NCBI RefSeq assembly: GCF_033807715.1
Contig: NC_084597.1
Location: forward strand, 10,326,843 to 10,390,842
Direction: 5' to 3'
Origin: Cololabis saira
Lineage: Eukaryota > Chordata > Actinopteri > Beloniformes > Belonidae
Length of the DNA stretch: 64,000 nt
Part shown: in pieces, positions 1 through 11,476 of the stretch
How the letters are laid out: each line of letters opens with the position of its first letter
Position numbering within the stretch: the stretch's first letter is position 1
The notes under the pieces: model-generated
The model's database searches: none
What the model was told of the DNA's origin: nothing
Seen by the model: only the letters and a program-made list of their open reading frames with translations
Translations under genes and position numbers: made by a program

Positions 1-3000
1 CCCAGGAGGTGGTGGCACCTGCTGCCAGACCTGTGCCTGCTGCAGGTGTTCCGGTTCCTCCCGGACCGGGACTGCTACAGGGCGGCTCTGGTGTGCCGTC
101 ACTGGCACCAGGTGTTGCGCTCGCCCTGCCTCTGGACCAGCCGCCGGTTCCACTTCAGCGGCCGCCTCTCCCTGTACAGGCCGCCCGAATGCAGCGTGGG
201 GGTGGGCTACGTGCGCAGCCTGGGGCGGTACCTGGAGCGGCTGGAGGTCTACTTGGACCCGCCCCGCATCCGGGCCACGGCACAGCGGCTGCAGAAAACC
301 CTGTGCGGGCTGCTGGCCGAGCTCATCAGGTAAACAGGTGTCCTGTCAATCCATGCCACCCGTCGAGAACTGCCACTTTATGGTTCTGCGCATAGTCGAT
401 TTTCACAGTTTGATTGCCACGCCCATAATTTCTTGCATCCCATATGGAAAAGATATATAAAAAACGTATAAGAAGTTTACATCTCCTACAGTAGTAAATC
501 TTTAGGCTTTATTGTGTGTCTTATAAGACTTATAAGTCCCATATGATATACTCTTGAAAGTGGCCTCTTTTGCATTCTTTTCATACAAGGTAATAAAAAG
601 AATTAAGTATGAATCAAGTAAAAATAATGTATGTGGTCTATAAGGAAATTGAACAGCAAATTATGTTTTCCATACATGTTTCATATAATCTTTGTAGTTT
701 TTAATGATATGTCAGTTTTGCTTTTCTTATATGGAAACATAACATTATATGCATGTTTTCTGTATGTAAAGTGTACACAATTTGCAAGGGAATTATGCTT
801 TTTTTAATGTTTTATATAAGTTTGTTATATGTCATCTAATTAAAATGACTAAAACCAGTATAAAAAACCTATATGAGTATGTAGCATTACATATAAGTTT
901 TTTGTATGTTATGGGATATAATGTGATCGTAAACTATATTTTATTTATATTTTTTCTACAATAATTCTTATATATTAGTCTATGAAACTTACAATAGCAG
1001 TATATAAAATACATACTTTTTTTTTTTGATAATAAGTATAAAATAATAAGAAAGAAACGTAAGGGCACACACTGAAGGGATATCCCTTCAGTGTGTGCCC
1101 TTACGTTTCTTTCTTGTTATTTTATACTTATTATCAATCCAAAAATAGTGATTACAAAATTGATAAATTGAGCTATAAGTATGCTGACATTAATCTTACA
1201 GTGGCAGTGAGTTGATTAGTATCTTACCTGAACTCATTAAGTGACGGGAGCATTATAGGATGTTACTGGACTATCAAGTTATGCTACCCCTGAAATATTG
1301 ATTTAAAATTGATAATATGGGATGTTGAGTATTTGATCCTTCAAAATACACTACCCATGACATGAAATGCATTAATCTTTGACATTATATGATAAGGAGA
1401 AAAAAAAACAATTATATCACTTTATTTGATATTCATTCCGTCATTTGCCTTTATTTATTCGTTTTATTCTTATTCTTTCTTTCTTTATTTTCCTTCTGAC
1501 GAAAGGAGGGCCTTTTTGCCCCCCTAAACATGCTCCAAAAGTCAACAAATTTTGCACGCAAGCCAGGCCTGGCGAAAAATTTGATATTTCATGGTGTGCA
1601 TTAATGGGCGTGGCAAGATCGTTCAACAGCGTCCCCTAGAAAACTTTGTGCCTCAAGCGACAACCGGAAAGAACTGAAAGACCAGCTGAATGAAATACTG
1701 TCCACTCACCTCCCACATTTACCTCCGGGAATAGAATTTTTTGCCCGGGTCCACCGCTTTATTTGACCCAAATGATGATATCTCACATCTTCAGTTACTT
1801 TGGATGGGGGGTAAAAGTACTGTAAATACTTTATTAAGCCCTATTTGCGTGTTTTGGCAAGGAAAGGGGATTTGTGGAAGCCAAGAAGATCCTGAAGAGG
1901 AAGTTCCAGGTCAAGACTATTTGTCTTTTCAAAGAAAATACAACAAAAGACAACAAAAAACATAAAAAAAGGAATAAAATGAAATAGTATGAAAACAATT
2001 TGTTTTATTTATTCCAAAACTAAACAACGAGGGAGGAGCCGTGCTGATGGGCGTGTTTGTGTTTTACGGTTTGACGTACATGCACGAAAATCGGTACACA
2101 CCTGTATCATGTCGCAACTTAAAGAAAAGTCTCTTAGCGCCATGGCCGAAACCGAACAGGAAGTCGGCCATTTTGAATTAATCATGTAATTTTGCCACAA
2201 TTTATGCCATTCCTTCAGCAGTTAATGCGGCCCGCACCGTAACGTGCACCCAGTGTGTTATACATCAAAATGTGCGTCTCCATCCTGCGACGATGCGCAT
2301 TACTTTTCTCAGTCAAAAGCGTTACCGTAGCGACGCTAAACGCCAAAAGGCGCGCCCCCCCTTCATCTGATTGGTCCATATTTGATAGTTCCTACTTTCT
2401 GCCATAACTTTTGAATGGGTTGTGATAAAGACATGTGGGTGGTGTCATCAAACTCGGTTTTGAGTACTTGAAAATAATTGGTGCAAATTAGCCCCCCCCC
2501 CTTCATCTGATTGGTCGATATCTGATAGTTCCTACTTTCTGACATAACTTTTGAACGGGTTGTGATAAAGACATGTGGGTGGTGTCATCGAACTCGGTTT
2601 TGAGTACTTGACCTTCATTGGCATGAATTAGCCCCGTCCCTTCTTCTGATTGGTCGATATTTGATAGATCCTATTTTCTGCCATAACTTTTAAATGGTAT
2701 GACATACAGAGTCGTGGGTGGTGTCATCAGACTCGGTTTCGACTCCTTCACCTTAATTTGTGCAAATTAGCCTTGCCCCTTCTTCTGATTGGTCGATATG
2801 TGATAGTTCTGATTTTATGCAATAACTTTTGAATGGTTTGACATAAAGACTTGTGGGAAGTGTCATTGGACTCGGTTTTTAGTCCTTGAACATAATTGCT
2901 GCAAATTAGCCCTGCCCCTTCATCTGATTGGTCGATATCTGATAGTTCCTACTTTCTGCCATAACTTTTGAATGGTTTGATATAGAGAGTCGTGGCTGGT

Positions 3001-6000
3001 GTCATCCGCTAAATCTCCAGCCTTGAAGACATCTACATGCAAGTCATACAAGCGCTTCCACTGCAGCACGCCTGAACGTGCACAAGGGTGCGAGGGCCCG
3101 TTCAGCTTTAATTATTATTATTATTATTATTGCACAGTGGTTGATTACTCTGAGACTCTATGAGTGATGAGAGGTCATCAGAGCAACAGCTTGGGGGAAA
3201 AAAACCTGTTCTTTTAATACAAGCTTTTATTATATCATGCACAATATTTTGCAGCCGGAGGTACACCTCTCTCAAACCAGAGGTAAGAGAGAAATGCACC
3301 TAGTGGTCATCGATCCAGTCGTATTTATACCAGAAAGGGAGGTGTTCTGTACGTTATAGGTGCAGATGTTGAACCAGATCTGTAGAGACATCTGTGCGGA
3401 AAGAAACCTAAACATGTCACTCTTTCAGCCATATATTCTGCTTATTGTTTCTTACTTGAGATGTTAACTCAGCAAATATCTAAGATCACTAAAACGTTGA
3501 GAAAAAGTGAATGGAACCTATCAGTTTTAAAACATCTGTTTCTCTTCACCTAAAGAAGAACTCAGCTAAACAATCTAGTCATACAAACCAGGATGTCGTC
3601 TTGCGTTGAGAGCAACCACCAGTGTAGAATCTTATAGAAAACCCCATATGTTTAACAATTTCATAAAATCCTAACAATTTTGTGCCCGCAGAGTGAAAGC
3701 CCCTCTGCAGTCCTTCTCCCTGTTGAGGCTGGAGCTCGACCGTGCCTCGTGGGGGTCAGAGTGCAGAGACGCTGTGATCAACAGCCTCATCCAGTTATTC
3801 CTCAGTGGGCCCTCAAAACTCACCAGGATTTGCCTGGGCGGGATGCACAACAACATGGAGCAGGTAAAGGCAACATCAAACCCAACATCATGCATCAGGA
3901 GACACTCAGAGGTGCTTTATGGTGCATGAATTTCATTTCATTTATTCAGATCTCCATTAGCTGTGACCAGAGCAACAGCTATTCTTCCTGGAGTCCACCT
4001 CAATAACTGTATTTTATACAATGCAAAACATACACGTAGTCACATTAAGATGTTCCATTACAATGAACACATCAAACATAATCACAACCTTCCACAAACA
4101 ACAGTCACTACAACCACAACACAACACTTAGAACTAAGTAGGATACAGCACAATACAATACAACACAACACAACGTAGGACCTAATGTAGTTCTAATTGA
4201 CAGTATACTTGGAATATAAAGGTTCACATAATTCAACAATGGTCAGACCATGGCATTTATATATTTAATTTAGATGGTTGCATCAGCAAAATATCCGCTG
4301 AGAGATGGTTTTTCAGTAAACCTTTGAATCTTTTTTTGCTATTTTCTTGAATAACGTGCCCAGGGAGAGAGTTGCATTTAACCATGGCTCTGTATGTTTA
4401 TTTTTACCTTAGTTAGTGTAAATCTGCCTTGAGTTATGCTCATGTTCATCAGAACTGAGAAATAAACATTTATACAATACGCCTGGCAATTTCGTCACTT
4501 AAATATTTCTAATAAAATTAAGCAATGAGGCAGTACATCTGTATTTGACCTTTAACCAGGACAAATAATGATGCATTGTATTGACATGAGTCCTATATGA
4601 ACATTGAAGTGAACGGTGTGCTGCTTTGTTTTAAGCCATTTGTAATTTCTTTTTGTGTGATATGGTCAGAGGATCAATAGTCCAGCTGAGATAAAACTAG
4701 TGTTTTTATGACATTGTGTGTGAATAAATCTTTATCTATGAATTTGTTTGTTACGCTTGCTGTCAGACAAACTCTGTGCCTGAGCTCACATCTGGACGGG
4801 GCGAGACGCTGATCAGACACAAGACCAAACCAAAACAGTGAACAGGGCTTCAATGAGCTGGAAGTTTCAGTGTTTCCAGCTTTAATCATCAGAGTATCAC
4901 AAATTATTGGGGAAATATGTCCCTCCACATTTTGTGTAAGATCTGGACTTCAAGGAGGAATCTTGATTGCAGATAATGGATGATGATATAAAACAAAATA
5001 CATGGCAAGACTTCTCATATTTGAAGCAAATAAATATAATGGAGTCCAAAACAGGACTCTGAGGTTATTATTGGATGGTGAATTGTAAGGGCTTTTGTTA
5101 GCGGCCAAAACGTTGTGAACTGAAGTCATTTTGGGTTTATCTAGACAAAACAAGATCAATTTTACTTTTTCTGTGTACAAAAAGTCTTGTTTTCTTGGGC
5201 ATTTCTGTCCAGTTACTGCTATCTTGTTATAAGTTTGTAAGTCAAAAACCGTTGACTCATAAACTATCAATGGATGTGAAAGGACGAGGCTTAATGGCCT
5301 CTGTTTCCAGATGTCGGTTGGAAGATATATTTGTGACAAAATAGGCAACAATACAGCCAGAAGGCATGAACTCTTAACTCTCATCATATGTTCCTGAACG
5401 TTTGTCGTCCAGGCTCAGGAGCTGCTGTCCACCCTGGTGCATCATCAGAATGGCCTCTCTCCTCACGGCGGTATCCTTTCCTTGGACCTGGTGGGATTCT
5501 TCTCCCCGTTGCTGGCCTTGAACCCAAACGCCAGCATCCCGCCCTTCCTGCAGGAGCTGCAGGGCCTCACCGACCTGGGCCTTAGTTACTCCTGTCTGAC
5601 ACAGGAAGTGCTGATGGTTCTCCGGCAGAGCCGCCGAGGACAACACCAGGGCTCCGGCAGAGATGGGAACGTCCTGCGAGCATTTTCAGTGTTATGCACT
5701 TACAATGAGCTGCATCGGGAGGTAAGCAGGGTGCAAAGTGATCAAACGTTACTTTTATTAACATTTTGATCAGAGGCCCAAGGCATTAGCAAACTAAGCA
5801 GCTGCTTAGGGCCCCGTGACCACTAGGGGGCCCCCCAAGAGTAAAAAAAAAAATATATATATATATATTTATATATATATATATTTACATAAATACACAT
5901 ATTGACGAGGTACTGTTTATCCAAGTTGAGTGATTTTAATTATAGTTCTAGTTTTTGTAGTACTTTGTTGTTACACTTAATCGTTGTTGCACATTGCTGT

Positions 6001-7377
6001 TGCAGTTTATTTAAAACCAAAAATAAAGTAGTTAATGTGTTTAGAGTAAATGGTTTATAAATGATCTATTTGATTATTTTGTTTCTTTTAGTAGGCCTAC
6101 ACTGTAGATGACACTCAGTATCACACTTAGTACTATATCACTTTAAATATTAAGTGTAAATCAACCCCAGGCCGCTCTTGTAGCTGAATTTGCTCCCATT
6201 TCAGATTAAAAACCATAGATGGGTAAAATCATGCCAGGCTGACAATAGGATGATGGAAACAACACTGCTGCAACTGTGCAGCTTTTTGACCTCTATTTAT
6301 TTATCTATTTATATCTATCTATTGCTTCTCTGTGTGGCCAGAACGGGCAGTTGCTGACTTTGATAAATATAAATTGAAAGATTTTTCTGCAAGTTTGTTA
6401 ATCTGTTGTCTGCTTCTTGGTCTTGGTCTTACAATCTAACTATTAATAATCCATATTATTGGCAGTAATAGAGGGCCCCAAAATCTAATTTTGCTTAGGG
6501 CCCCATGGAGGCTTGGGCCGGCCCTTATTTTGATTAAAACTGACAATTTAGTGTCTTAATGTTGCATTTTTGGACCACTTGTCTATCTATCTATATCTAT
6601 AGAAAGGGATGAGACTGACTTTGCTTCCTCGTTCCTGGTAAACAGGTGGACAGAAGCTCGTGGGCAGCGTTGGCGTTGAGCTGCCCGGACCTCAGAGTCA
6701 ACTTCTGCATGGAACAAGTCATCAACGAAGAGTGGCAGGCCTTTATCCTGGTGCCTGAGATTACTCTGCACAAATTTGAGATGACAGCTTTCTACTCCCC
6801 CGACGAACCCTGGAGTGCCAAGCCTCTGCTGCGTGACATCCTGCCTCAGCACAGACACAGTCTGCAGGTCAGGGAGCTGAGCAGCTGGCAGACGCAGCAC
6901 GGCGCTGAACCAGAAACATGCTATATGAAGCTGTTGCCTCTATGTGTTTTAAAACATACACACTTTCACGTGTGTTTCAGCATCTGACTTTGGATCTGTG
7001 CAACTTCAGCGAATCCTTGGATGATGAGCTGCTAAATCTAGTGTGTGTGTGTGAGAATCTGGTGGATCTGAGGGTCTTTGCTGTCCTGGAAATAAACACT
7101 GTTGGGACGCTGCTGGAAATGAGGACGACTAAGAGGATTCTTCTCAACAAGATCGAGGTGGGAACAACACAGAGACGGTTTGTATCTGCTCCCACGCAGA
7201 GATCTAGCCAGCAAATGTGGTGATGCTCTCGGTCATTCTCAATTGCAGATTAGAATCTACTCACTGAGCGACAACTGGAAAGAACTGAAAGGCCAGCTGA
7301 AAGAAATACTGTCCACCCACCTCCCACATTTACCTCCGGGAATAAATTTTTTTGCTCGGGTCCACCGCTTTATTTGA
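1..7377 (+). CDS. fbxo39: F-box protein, fbxo39 orthologue (5' end cut by window)
   Basis: Six coding exons: 1-329, 3692-3863, 5413-5721, 6646-6867, 6981-7157 and 7249-7377 (stop TGA). All are in phase with GT-AG introns and give 445 residues; human FBXO39 has about 442, so only the first few residues are missing. An F-box opens the visible protein (LPDLCLLQVF, DRDCYRAALVCRHW, then RFHFSGR), followed by the leucine-rich FBXO39-type region, with SESLDDELLNLV in exon 5. F-box proteins present substrates to SKP1-CUL1 ubiquitin ligases; this one's substrate is unknown. The F-box call is firm, and the orthologue name rests on remembered similarity to human FBXO39 along the whole length. An internal Met at 46 is inside the F-box and is not the start. 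Intron 1 is large and repeat-filled and contains a second copy of the last exon. Confidence 0.85.
1028..1135. repeat. 108-bp near-perfect palindrome
   Basis: Two 54-base arms meet with no spacer at GGGATATCCC (centre between 1081 and 1082). I see one mismatch between the arms (AATAAG against AACAAG). It lies in AT-rich fbxo39 intron 1 and could extrude as a long hairpin or be a palindromic miniature element. Confidence 0.95.
1656..1766 (+). pseudogene. Extra copy of the fbxo39 terminal coding exon inside intron 1
   Basis: This segment matches 7267-7377 base for base in length (111 bp, same TGA stop). The frame is still open, with four amino-acid changes in 36 codons (W to R, G to D, K to N, N to E). 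The first 18 bp of the real last exon and its splice acceptor are missing. Immediately upstream is an unrelated interspersed repeat, so normal splicing into it is unlikely. The match continues through the 3' UTR and beyond the poly(A) signal, so this is a genomic duplication and not a retrocopy. Confidence 0.85.
2361..3010. repeat. Tandem repeat, about 139-bp unit, five copies
   Basis: Units begin with CTTCATCTGATTGGTC or close variants at 2361, 2501, 2640, 2779 and 2918, giving steps of 139-140 bp. Each contains the phrases TTGATAGTTCCTACTTTC and CATAACTTTTGAATGG. Two more units are at 7981 and 8120 downstream of the gene. Confidence 0.9.
3928..4060 (-). mobile_element. LINE 3'-end fragment
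   Basis: The stretch starting at a TTTATTCAG run and reading CTCCATTAGCTG then CAACAGCTATTCTTCCTGG is the reverse complement of the tail seen at 10310-10505, which reads AGGAAGAATAGTTGCTGC and AATGGGGATCTG. It is an old 5'-truncated non-LTR copy in fbxo39 intron 2. The rest of intron 2 (to 5412) shows no feature I can name. Confidence 0.55.
5771..6526. mobile_element. hAT-type non-autonomous element in fbxo39 intron 3
   Basis: It is flanked by the exact 8-bp duplication ATTTTGAT (5763-5770 and 6527-6534). Near both ends are related GGGCCC-rich phrases (GCTTAGGGCCCC on each side). A TA microsatellite lies at about 5852-5885. Without the element the intron would be about 160 bp. Confidence 0.8.
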
Positions 7378-8310
7378 CCCAAATGATGATATCTCACATC
7401 TTCAGTTACTTTGGATGTGGGGGTAAAAGTACTGTAAATACTTTATTAAGCCCTATTTGTGTGTTTTGGCAAGGAAAAGGGATTTGTGGAAGCCAAGAAG
7501 ATCCTGAAGAGGAAGTTCCAGGTCAAGACTATTTGTCTTTTCGAAGAAAATACAATAAAATTCAACAAAAAACATAAAAAAAAGGAATAAAATGAAATAG
7601 TATGAAAATAATTTGTTTTATTTACCGGTATTCCAAAACTAAACAACGAGGGAAGAGCCGTGCTGATGGGCATGTTTGTGTTTTACGGTTTGACGTACAT
7701 GCACGAAAATCGGTACACACCTGTAACATGTCGTAACTAAAAGAAAAGTCTCTTGGCGCCATGGCCGAAACCAAACAGGAAGTCGGCCATTTTGAATTAA
7801 TCGTGTAATTTTGGCGCAATTTATGCCATTTCTTCGGCCGTTAATGCGGCCCGAACCGTAACGTGCACCCAGGTGTGTTATACATCAAAATGTGCGTCTC
7901 CATCCTGCGACGATGCGCATTACTTTTCTCAGTCAAAAGCGTTACCGTGGCGACACTAGACGCCAAAAAGCGCACCCCCCCTTCCTCTGATTGATCCATA
8001 TTTGATAGTTCCTACTTTCTGCCATAACTTTTGAATGGTTTCACATAGAGAGTCATGGGTGGTGTCATCGGACTCGGTTTTGAGTCCTTGACCACAATTG
8101 GTGCAAATTAGCCCTGCTCCTTCTTCTGATTGGTCGATATTTGATAGTTCCTATTTTCTGCAATAACTTTTGAATGGTTTGACATTAAGAGTCATGGGTG
8201 GTGTCATCGGACTTAATTTTCTAAAGTCCTTGAACTTTATTGGTGAAAGTTGCATGCGCAATGGCCCGTTCATCGCTGCTTGCAGCTTTAATTATTATTA
8301 TTATTAATTA
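7267..8310 (+). repeat. Segmental duplication copy 2 (parental 3' end of fbxo39)
   Basis: The real terminal exon, 3' UTR and the following repeat tail match 1656-3120 in intron 1. The segment ends in an ATT-rich tail after GCTTGCAGCTTTAATTATT. Confidence 0.8.
7554..7591 (+). promoter_or_regulatory. fbxo39 poly(A) signals
   Basis: AATAAA occurs at 7554-7559 and 7586-7591, 177 and 209 bases after the stop codon. Either could define the 3' end. Confidence 0.6.
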
Positions 8311-8884
8311 TTATTATTATTGTTGTGTTTTTTTAGCTAAGAGACAACATTGAAAAATGCATTTTCACTTTCTACCTTGCACTTTGAAACCATGGAGGTG
8401 ACGTCATGAAATGATTTCAAATCAGGGCTTTATTTTGCTGAGGAACATTGAAGGAAGGACATCAGATTTGACCAAAAGTGCCATTTATTGTGGTGCAAGT
8501 GCTGTCAGGTGTGACTGAAGCCTCGTTGATTTTCTCAAGCTTTCTGCTGCTATAACACCTTAGTGAACATAATGTTTTCATGCAAGGTGTTTCAAAGATG
8601 CTGGTGGTCTGGATCTTTTGGTTCTTTTGGACCAGAACAGACTTTTTTTTTTTCTTGTCATCCATGCTTGTATCGAGCCCCGTACTCGCTGGGTGAGTCA
8701 ATTTTGGTACAAGTCCATGGATGTCTGCGCTGCACATGAAGCAAAACTGTAAAAATTTGGAATTTGACATTCATCGTGTGCAGCTTGATATGTTTCCTGA
8801 ATTTCTGGGATCTTGTCCTCACTCTAGCCTTTGGCTTTCATCCTCAGTTATTTGTGTTTCATCTAAGAATTTATTTACAAAAAA

Positions 8885-9262
8885 CTATTATTGACTAGAA
8901 AAATGTTTACCAATGCTTTTGAAAGGTGCCTTTTCCCCATGTTGTGAGAGATGCGTGAAATAATTGATTGAAAAAATGTTTACAAATGTTTTTGAAAGAT
9001 GCCTTTTTCCCCATGTTTTGAGAGTTGTGTGAAATAATTATTGACTGAAAAGATGTTTACAAATGTTTTTCCAAGATGCCCTTTCCCCATGTTGAGAGAG
9101 ATATGTGAAATAATTGATTTTAAAATATGTTTACTAATGTTTTTCCAAGATTCCTTTTACCTATGTTGAGAGAGATATGTGAAATAATTATTCACTGGAA
9201 AAATATTTACTAATATTTTTCCAAGATACCTTCTTTTTCATGTCGAGAGGAAGTGTGAAATG
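8885..9262. repeat. Minisatellite, about 73-77-bp unit, about five copies
   Basis: Diverged units repeat the order AATGTTTAC, then a GATGCC/CCCCATGTT block, then GTGAAATAATT. Units begin near 8899, 8972, 9048, 9121 and 9197. This is intergenic, between fbxo39 and the lectin gene. I see no gene in 8311-9849 apart from this. Confidence 0.8.
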
Positions 9263-9849
9263 TGTTTCAGTGTGCTAATATGAATACATTTTGAAAGGAA
9301 ATTCACTGTCAAGCTCTTTTATTGTCCTCCATGCACTGGAGGTTTTAAACTGGACTTCACTTTCAACAATGACCACACAGTTTTTCCTTGTTTTTTCTCC
9401 TTTATGTAACTCTGTTCAGGTTCAAATGTTACACAGGCAGGCAAGGTATTTGTTGTTGTCAAGCTTTAAACTTAGTGGAAAACCGGATGCTTTTCCAGGT
9501 CTTGCTGCACCAGTTTGTCAGCAGCAGCAATGTGGCTGCTGCTGTGTCATGCCGTCACTGAGTGAGATGTGTCTTTGAGTTCCTAATTAAAACCTTTTTC
9601 CCAGGTCTGTTGGTTGACTCTTATTAGGGAGGTGTAGCTGCTGCCGTGTCGAGGCCCCCACTTTTAACCCCTTCCTTTCCAGCCTGCATCTCCCAGTTTG
9701 ACTTCACATTCACGTTTTACTGTTATTCATCTTAACACAGCAATTACGCAAGCTGACATGTGGCAGGTTGCATTTCTTCTAAAATTATTCGAGACATATT
9801 ACAACATTAGTCATAAACATTACAGCTGCTGTACTTAAATGAAATTTTG

Positions 9850-9855
9850 TTTATT
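9850..9855 (-). promoter_or_regulatory. Poly(A) signal of the lectin gene
   Basis: AATAAA on the minus strand, 189 bases after the stop codon, which gives a short 3' UTR. Confidence 0.65.
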
Positions 9856-10043
9856 TCCAAATATATTACAGTATACACAATATTGTTCATTCCTATGAAA
9901 CATTTTGGAGACTTGAAATCTAGATGATTTGTTAAAAGTATCAGCATCGGTGTTCTGTGCTGAAGATGATGGTTTAGGTGTCTGATTCTCCAGGGAAGTT
10001 GGGGTTGCTGAATGCAGGCTGCAACAGAAGGACGACATTGGTG

Positions 10044-11270
10044 TCAAACTAAACCAGCTTTCATCACCAACTGTAACAGACTTCCTAATAACTTACCTCA
10101 TCAACCGTAGTGGTGGTTCTTCTTGGTAAACTGATGCTGCTCATTTTATATCCCCGCACGCTGAAGACGTAGTAAACCAGGCCAGCAATCAAGACACAGA
10201 AGATGATCACTCCGATAATGGCCCCGGCTATAACCCCTCCATCGGCTATAACCCCAAAAGAACAGTAATGTACAGGGCAGTTACTTACTGGAATAGACTT
10301 CAACAAAATCTTATTTCAATTAGTGGCAGAGTTGGCTTCAAGAGGAGACTAAGAAAGGAAGCAAAGAAAGTTTTATTCTGTTTAACTAACATTTTATATT
10401 GTACTGTAAAGGTTTTATAGAAATGTATATTTGTATTGTTGGACCCCAGGAAGAATAGTTGCTGCTGAGGCAGCAACTAATGGGGATCTGAAATAAATAA
10501 ATAAAATCTTTGGAGAGACACAGCAGGGGTATAAAGATCTTTTTTTATTTTCTGATAGGTAGTGTTGGGTGATGAGCTAACGTCAGCAGCAAAGTAAGAA
10601 ATATAACTAAACAAGCTTAATTATCCCAGGCAGTTATCAGAAGCTGTTCTCCATACACCGGAAAAAATGTAAAATAATGTCATGTTTGTGGTTTTATTTA
10701 AATGCATTTAGCCTGCAAAAGTTTTCTAACTAGCATTAAATTAAAGTGCAGCTCAAGATGATGGGAATTTCTTTGCTATTGGAAAGTAAACTATGGCATC
10801 CAAGGCAAATGGTCCCATCTGCACTACTTTAAGTTCTTAAGCTAAACTGCTGGCATCAGACGTGTCTTAAAAAGTGCGCTAGAGCAGTAGTATTCAGTCC
10901 TGGTCCGCAGAACCCCCGTTCTTGTGCAGCCTTTTTGTTTTTCTATAAAAATGCAGTATTGTAAGTATTGACATCATAGCAGTATTGGAAACTATCAATA
11001 TTATTCATCCCTAATGCAGAGTTTCATTGCAAATTTCATGTCATATTCAAGGCAGCAAAAGATCAGTGAAGTTGATAGGAGACATGAAAATGTTCTGAAT
11101 CATGATATGATCGTACTCCAACGTACAGCAGCAGGGTCTAAAATCCTTCGACGCCAACAGACCCAAAGGCAACTCATTCTTATATAAATTAAATCAATTA
11201 TTTCATTGCTTACCAGCGCCTGGGTCATCCGTGGGGAAAACCGGATTTTTGTTGTCATCGGTGGTGTAGT
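10044..11270 (-). other. Lectin gene exons 48-50: stalk, transmembrane helix, tail, stop
   Basis: Exons 11270-11214 (Asp/Thr/Pro stalk), 10245-10097 ([20 protein letters not shown] hydrophobic helix, then [13 protein letters not shown]) and 10070-10044 (LVMKAGLV and stop). The tail is about 30 residues with basic residues just inside the membrane. I see no FxxxxY, NPxY or acidic dileucine signal of the kind that drives mannose-receptor uptake. A Y-K-M-S stretch does not meet the YxxPhi pattern. Confidence 0.88.
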
Positions 11271-11371
11271 CTGAAAGACAAGTTCACATATGTAGTGATC
11301 CAACTCGGAGACGCAGTCTTCCCAAATCCAGGGAGCGTGAAATTCACATGTACTGTATGTATGTATATGTA

Positions 11372-11416
<45 letters not shown>

Positions 11417-11427
11417 GTGTATATATG

Positions 11428-11476
<49 letters not shown>

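Larger units (their letters stand above)
1656..3120 (+). repeat. Segmental duplication of fbxo39 3' exon and flank (copy 1)
   Basis: Homologous to 7267-8310 (copy 2). It contains the exon copy, the 3' UTR with AATAAA at 1973-1978, a shared region to about 2355, tandem units of about 139 bp, and a tail of the form GCAGCTTTAATTATTATT. Copy 1 has five tandem units and copy 2 has two. The sequence just before copy 1 (about 1490-1655) resembles the head of a common fish repeat and the tail resembles its end, so the duplicated gene piece seems to sit inside a mobile-element frame. Confidence 0.8.

Noticed and set aside
46..333. Start codon of the F-box gene at position 46
   Set aside because: The reading frame is open to position 1 and the F-box begins before this Met, so the true start lies upstream of the window.
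4950..5387. 145-codon minus-strand frame in fbxo39 intron 2
   Set aside because: I see no family signature, no neighbouring exons in phase and no codon bias. A chance frame or old repeat is likelier.
9291..9578. 95-codon plus-strand frame between fbxo39 and the lectin gene
   Set aside because: It has no recognisable domain or splice context, and composition is like the surrounding AT-rich DNA.
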